From: Pseudomonas pseudonitroreducens
GTDB lineage: Bacteria > Pseudomonadota > Gammaproteobacteria > Pseudomonadales > Pseudomonadaceae
Direction of reading: 5' to 3'
Length of the DNA stretch: 64,000 bases
Assembly (NCBI RefSeq): GCF_021603645.1
Contig: NZ_BQHJ01000003.1
Location: forward strand, 1-64,000
In this document: positions 61,078 to 64,000 of the stretch, one piece after another
How positions within the stretch are numbered: the first letter of the stretch is position 1
How the letters are laid out: every line of letters starts with the position of its first letter
Translations under genes and position numbers: made by a program
Notes under the pieces: model-generated
Database searches by the model: none
What the model was told of the DNA's origin: nothing
What the model saw: only the letters and a program-made list of their open reading frames with translations

Positions 61078-61977
61078 ATGTTCGACTACAAGCTGCTCGC
61101 CGCCCTGGCCGCCGTGGTGGAGCAGGGCGGTTTCGAGCGTGGCGCCCAGGTACTGGGGCTGTCGCAGTCGGCGATTTCCCAGCGCATCAAGCTGCTCGAG
61201 GCGCGGGTCGGCCAACCGGTGCTGGTGCGCGCGGCGCGGCCGCAGCCGACCGATCTCGGCCAGCGCCTGCTCAACCACGTGCAGCAGGTGCGCCTGCTGG
61301 AGGGCGACCTGCAGCAATGGGTGCCCGCGCTGGACGATGGCGCCGCGCCCGAGCGCCTGCGCCTGGCGCTCAACGCCGACAGCCTGGCGACCTGGTGGGC
61401 TCACGCAGTCGGTGACTTCTGCGGCGAGCGCCACGTGCTGCTGGACCTGGTGGTGGAAGATCAGGAGGTCGGCCTCAAGCGCATGCGCGCCGGTGAGGTG
61501 GCCGGCTGCGTCTGCGCCAGTCCGCGCCCGGTGGCCGGCGGGCGCTGCGAGCCATTGGGCGCGATGCGCTATCGCGGGCTGGCCAGCCCGGAGTTCATCG
61601 CCCGGCATTTTCCCAAGGGCGTCACGCCGGCGGGATTGGTGCGCGCGCCGGCGATCGTCTACGGCCCCGACGATCAACTGCAGCATCGCTACCTGAAGGA
61701 CCTGGGCGTCGACGGCCACTTCAGCTACCACCTGTGCCCGTCTTCCGAGGGCTTCGTACGCATGACCAGCGGCGGCCTGGGCTGGGGCCTGGTGCCTGAG
61801 CAGCAGGTGCGCGGCGAACTGCAGCGCGGTGAGCTGGTGGACATGTTGCCGGGGCGGGTGATCGACGTGCCGCTGTATTGGCACCACTGGCGCAACGGCG
61901 GCGAACTGCTCGCCGCGCTGACCCGGCACCTGCTGGCGAAGGCGCCGGGGCTGATGGTGCCGATCAGCCGCGAATGA
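61078..61977 (+). CDS. argP: LysR-family regulator ArgP (IciA)
   Basis: 299-aa LysR-type transcription factor. The N-terminal winged helix (LLAALAAVVEQGGFERGAQV, then LGLSQSAISQRIKLLEARVG) is canonical, and the C-terminal periplasmic-binding-protein-like domain runs from about 90 to 295. ArgP senses lysine or arginine and activates argO. Start ATG 61078 gives the MFDYKLL opening of ArgP; no strong ribosome binding site other than AGGGAAA. It is divergent to the ACT-argO unit and convergent with the saccharopine dehydrogenase-like gene, whose stop overlaps by 14 bases. Confidence 0.93.
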   Translation: MFDYKLLAALAAVVEQGGFERGAQVLGLSQSAISQRIKLLEARVGQPVLVRAARPQPTDLGQRLLNHVQQVRLLEGDLQQWVPALDDGAAPERLRLALNADSLATWWAHAVGDFCGERHVLLDLVVEDQEVGLKRMRAGEVAGCVCASPRPVAGGRCEPLGAMRYRGLASPEFIARHFPKGVTPAGLVRAPAIVYGPDDQLQHRYLKDLGVDGHFSYHLCPSSEGFVRMTSGGLGWGLVPEQQVRGELQRGELVDMLPGRVIDVPLYWHHWRNGGELLAALTRHLLAKAPGLMVPISRE

Positions 61978-63025
61978 CGATGCTGCCGCTGCCCGGCAAC
62001 TGCTCGATGCAGCGCGCGCCGAAGAGTTTCGACGGCGTGAAGTAGCCGACGCTGTTCGGGTTGGCCAGCAGATGGCGCACGGCGAACAGCACGCCGTGGA
62101 TGGTCACGTCGTAGCCGTTGGCGGTTTCCAGGCGCGCCGTGCGGCGCTCGCCACGGGCGTTGCGCACTTCACCCCAGACCCAGGTGCGCAGCTTGCTGCG
62201 GGCCAGCTCGTCAGGGCCCTGGACGCGCTTGTCCACCTGTTCCTTGAGCCAGTCCTGCACGCGCTCGCGGCCCAGCAGCGGGCGCAAGGAATCCATCACC
62301 CGCATGCCGATGGCGGCGGCCGGCGGCACCGGCAGGTAGACCTCGATGTCGCCGATGCCGGTGGAGTAGTAAGCGGTCGCCACGTCGCCCCAGGGAATGG
62401 TCACGGCGTGCTTGAGGCCGCGGCCGAAGTCGATGTCGCGGCGCTTGTAGCCCAGCGGCACGTCGCGCAGGCGCCCGGCTTCGCGCACCTTGCCGCCCAG
62501 CTTGATGCCTTCCACGGTGGTCTTGGCGGTGCCCGGTGAGAGCCCGCTGCCACTGTCGAAACCCAGCGCCAGGTGCGCGGCGTCAGGCATGGCTTCCTTG
62601 AGGCAGGCGGCGACGCAGTCGGTGGGAATCACGTCGAAACCGACGCCGGGGCAGAGCACCACGCCCGCCGTGCGTGCCACGTCGTCGAGGCCGTGGGCGT
62701 ACTCGAAGACGGAAATTTCCCCGGTGATATCGACGTAGTGCGCGCCGCTGGCGATGCAGGCCTCGATCATCGGCGCGGCGGTGGCGGAGAACGGCCCGGC
62801 GCAGTTGGCGACCACCGCGACATCCTCCAGGGCGGCCAGGGCGGCGGCGCTGTCGTTCAGGTCGAATACCCGGCATTCCAGTCCCAGTGAACTGCCCAGC
62901 GCATGCAGGCTGGCCGGGTTGCGAGCGCCGAGGATCGGTGTCAGGCCCTCGCGCTGCGCCTGCTCGGCCACCAGCCGGCCGGTGTAGCCGTTGGCGCCGT
63001 AGATCATCCAGTGGGGCTTGCTCAT
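61964..63025 (-). CDS. Saccharopine-dehydrogenase-like (trans-acting enoyl reductase-like) protein
   Basis: 353-aa protein with an N-terminal Rossmann fold (MIYGANGYTGRLVAEQA at residues 7-23) and the saccharopine dehydrogenase NADP-binding pattern; DITGEISVFEYAHGLD and CPGVGFDVIPTDC follow. Some homologues are enoyl reductases of lipid synthesis, others lack an assigned reaction. It ends inside the argP 3' end (14-base tail-to-tail overlap). Orthologue of P. aeruginosa PA4362 as I recall. Confidence 0.82.
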   Translation of the reverse strand: MSKPHWMIYGANGYTGRLVAEQAQREGLTPILGARNPASLHALGSSLGLECRVFDLNDSAAALAALEDVAVVANCAGPFSATAAPMIEACIASGAHYVDITGEISVFEYAHGLDDVARTAGVVLCPGVGFDVIPTDCVAACLKEAMPDAAHLALGFDSGSGLSPGTAKTTVEGIKLGGKVREAGRLRDVPLGYKRRDIDFGRGLKHAVTIPWGDVATAYYSTGIGDIEVYLPVPPAAAIGMRVMDSLRPLLGRERVQDWLKEQVDKRVQGPDELARSKLRTWVWGEVRNARGERRTARLETANGYDVTIHGVLFAVRHLLANPNSVGYFTPSKLFGARCIEQLPGSGSIVIRG

Positions 63026-63228
63026 GCTGTGGCCTCGCGCGGTTCAGAGAGGATCGATGGAATGCCTCTAGGGTAGTCGCAACTGCCGTGTACCTGTCGC
63101 CGATCGCAAGTCGTGCAACCCTGGTGGGCGGCTGCGGTCTGCAAGGATTCGTTTCTGGCGTGCAAGGCCAGAGTGGTAGCGTGCGGTGGCTGGTAGAGTC
63201 GCCGGAAATAAAAACAGGAGTGGCGTGC

Positions 63229-64000
63229 ATGAAGATTCTGGTCACCGGAGCCAGCGGGTTCATTGGCGGGCGTTTCGCTCGCTTCGCCCTGGAGCAGGGC
63301 CTGGCGGTACGGGTGAACGGACGCCGCGAGGAGGCGCTGCAACCGTTGGTGGCGCGCGGCGCCGAGTTCATGGCCGGCGACCTGGCGGACCCGGCGCTGG
63401 TGCGCGCGCTGTGCAGCGGCGTCGATGCCGTGGTGCATTGCGCCGGCGCGGTGGGTGTGTGGGGCAGCCATGAGTACTTCCACCAGGCCAACGTGGTGAT
63501 GACCGAGTCCATCGTCGAGGCGTGCCTGAAACAGAAGGTGCGGCGCCTGGTGCACCTGTCGTCGCCGTCGATCTACTTCGATGGCCAGTCCCATGTGTGC
63601 ATCAGCGAGCAGCAGGTGCCCAAGCGCTTCGCCAACCACTACGGCTCGACCAAGTACCAGTCCGAACTGGTTGCCCTCGGCGCGCAGGAATTCGGCCTGG
63701 AGGTGCTGGCGCTGCGCCCGCGCTTCGTCACCGGCGCCGGCGACACCAGCATCTTCCCGCGGATGATCGCCGCACACCGCAAGGGCCGCCTGCGCATCAT
63801 CGGCAAGGGCCTGAACAAGGTGGACTTCACCAGCATCCAGAACCTCAACGATGCCCTGTTCGCCAGCCTGATGGCCGGCGACGAGGCGCTCGGCCACGCC
63901 TACAACATCAGCAACGGCCAGCCGCTGCCGCTGTGGGACGTGGTGAACTACGTGCTGCGTCGGCTCGACATGCAGCCGGTGGAGCGGCACATGCCCTACG
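63229..64000 (+). CDS. NAD-dependent epimerase/dehydratase, 3' end outside window
   Basis: First 257 residues of an extended short-chain dehydrogenase. The nucleotide-binding motif ILVTGASGFIGGRF is at residues 3-16 and the catalytic YxxxK occurs in NHYGSTKYQSE near residue 144. The Ser of the triad would be in LVHLSSPSIYF. The start follows ACAGGAG. The gene runs off the right edge, so its C-terminal substrate domain is unseen. Confidence 0.87.
   Translation, partial: MKILVTGASGFIGGRFARFALEQGLAVRVNGRREEALQPLVARGAEFMAGDLADPALVRALCSGVDAVVHCAGAVGVWGSHEYFHQANVVMTESIVEACLKQKVRRLVHLSSPSIYFDGQSHVCISEQQVPKRFANHYGSTKYQSELVALGAQEFGLEVLALRPRFVTGAGDTSIFPRMIAAHRKGRLRIIGKGLNKVDFTSIQNLNDALFASLMAGDEALGHAYNISNGQPLPLWDVVNYVLRRLDMQPVERHMPY

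Overview
The window is a high-GC chromosomal segment of a Pseudomonas close to the P. aeruginosa / P. nitroreducens / P. citronellolis group. Evidence: a Pseudomonas-type 5S rRNA 3' end at the left edge, gene order recalled from P. aeruginosa PAO1 (roughly PA4690 down to PA4654, then roughly PA4375 down to PA4361), Pseudomonas REP elements, and family members such as MksB, PagL, MexVW and BifA. Species-level identity cannot be fixed by eye.

Left part (1-14.6 kb): end of an rrn operon and its terminator; a lipid-transport operon (two PqiA/LetA half-proteins plus a six-MCE PqiB/LetB-type protein); the MksFEB condensin on the minus strand; a conserved 201-aa gene; three tandem Sec-exported proteins that share a mature N-terminal motif; then holD-rimI. 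From 15 to 20.1 kb: a monoamine-oxidase / secernin-like pair, a beta-carbonic anhydrase / decarboxylating-dehydrogenase pair, and an SRAP-domain protein. From 20.2 to 21.5 kb: a scar of an integrated element (dead integrase fragment, relBE-type toxin-antitoxin) against the 3' end of tRNA-Met.

Middle (21.6-41.1 kb) is core housekeeping: ychF-pth-rplY-prs, two identical tRNA-Gln, ispE-lolB, a TPR lipoprotein, then divergently hemA-prfA-prmC-moeB-murI, pagL, a photolyase / MerR / TudS-DUF1722 operon, an FAD oxidoreductase, a TIGR01777 epimerase and hemH. The photolyase and FAD-oxidoreductase transcription units carry three paired TTGTACAA-like palindromes with the same 18-bp spacing. They look like operators for the LitR-like MerR protein encoded between them, and I consider this the most interesting signal in the window.

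Right part: a 780-bp REP-rich desert with a triplicated 135-bp composite unit, an MFS transporter, an orphan exported protein, then (at an apparent synteny junction) mexW-mexV, a chemoreceptor, and a set of envelope genes for iron handling (Tat-type DUF1513 protein, imelysin-like lipoprotein, di-haem DUF1111 lipoprotein, imelysin IcmP) with two Fur-box-like palindromes. It ends with bifA (c-di-GMP phosphodiesterase), sodB, argO/ACT with the divergent regulator argP, a saccharopine-dehydrogenase-like protein and a truncated NAD-dependent epimerase. Most long antisense ORFs are GC-frame shadows and are not annotated.
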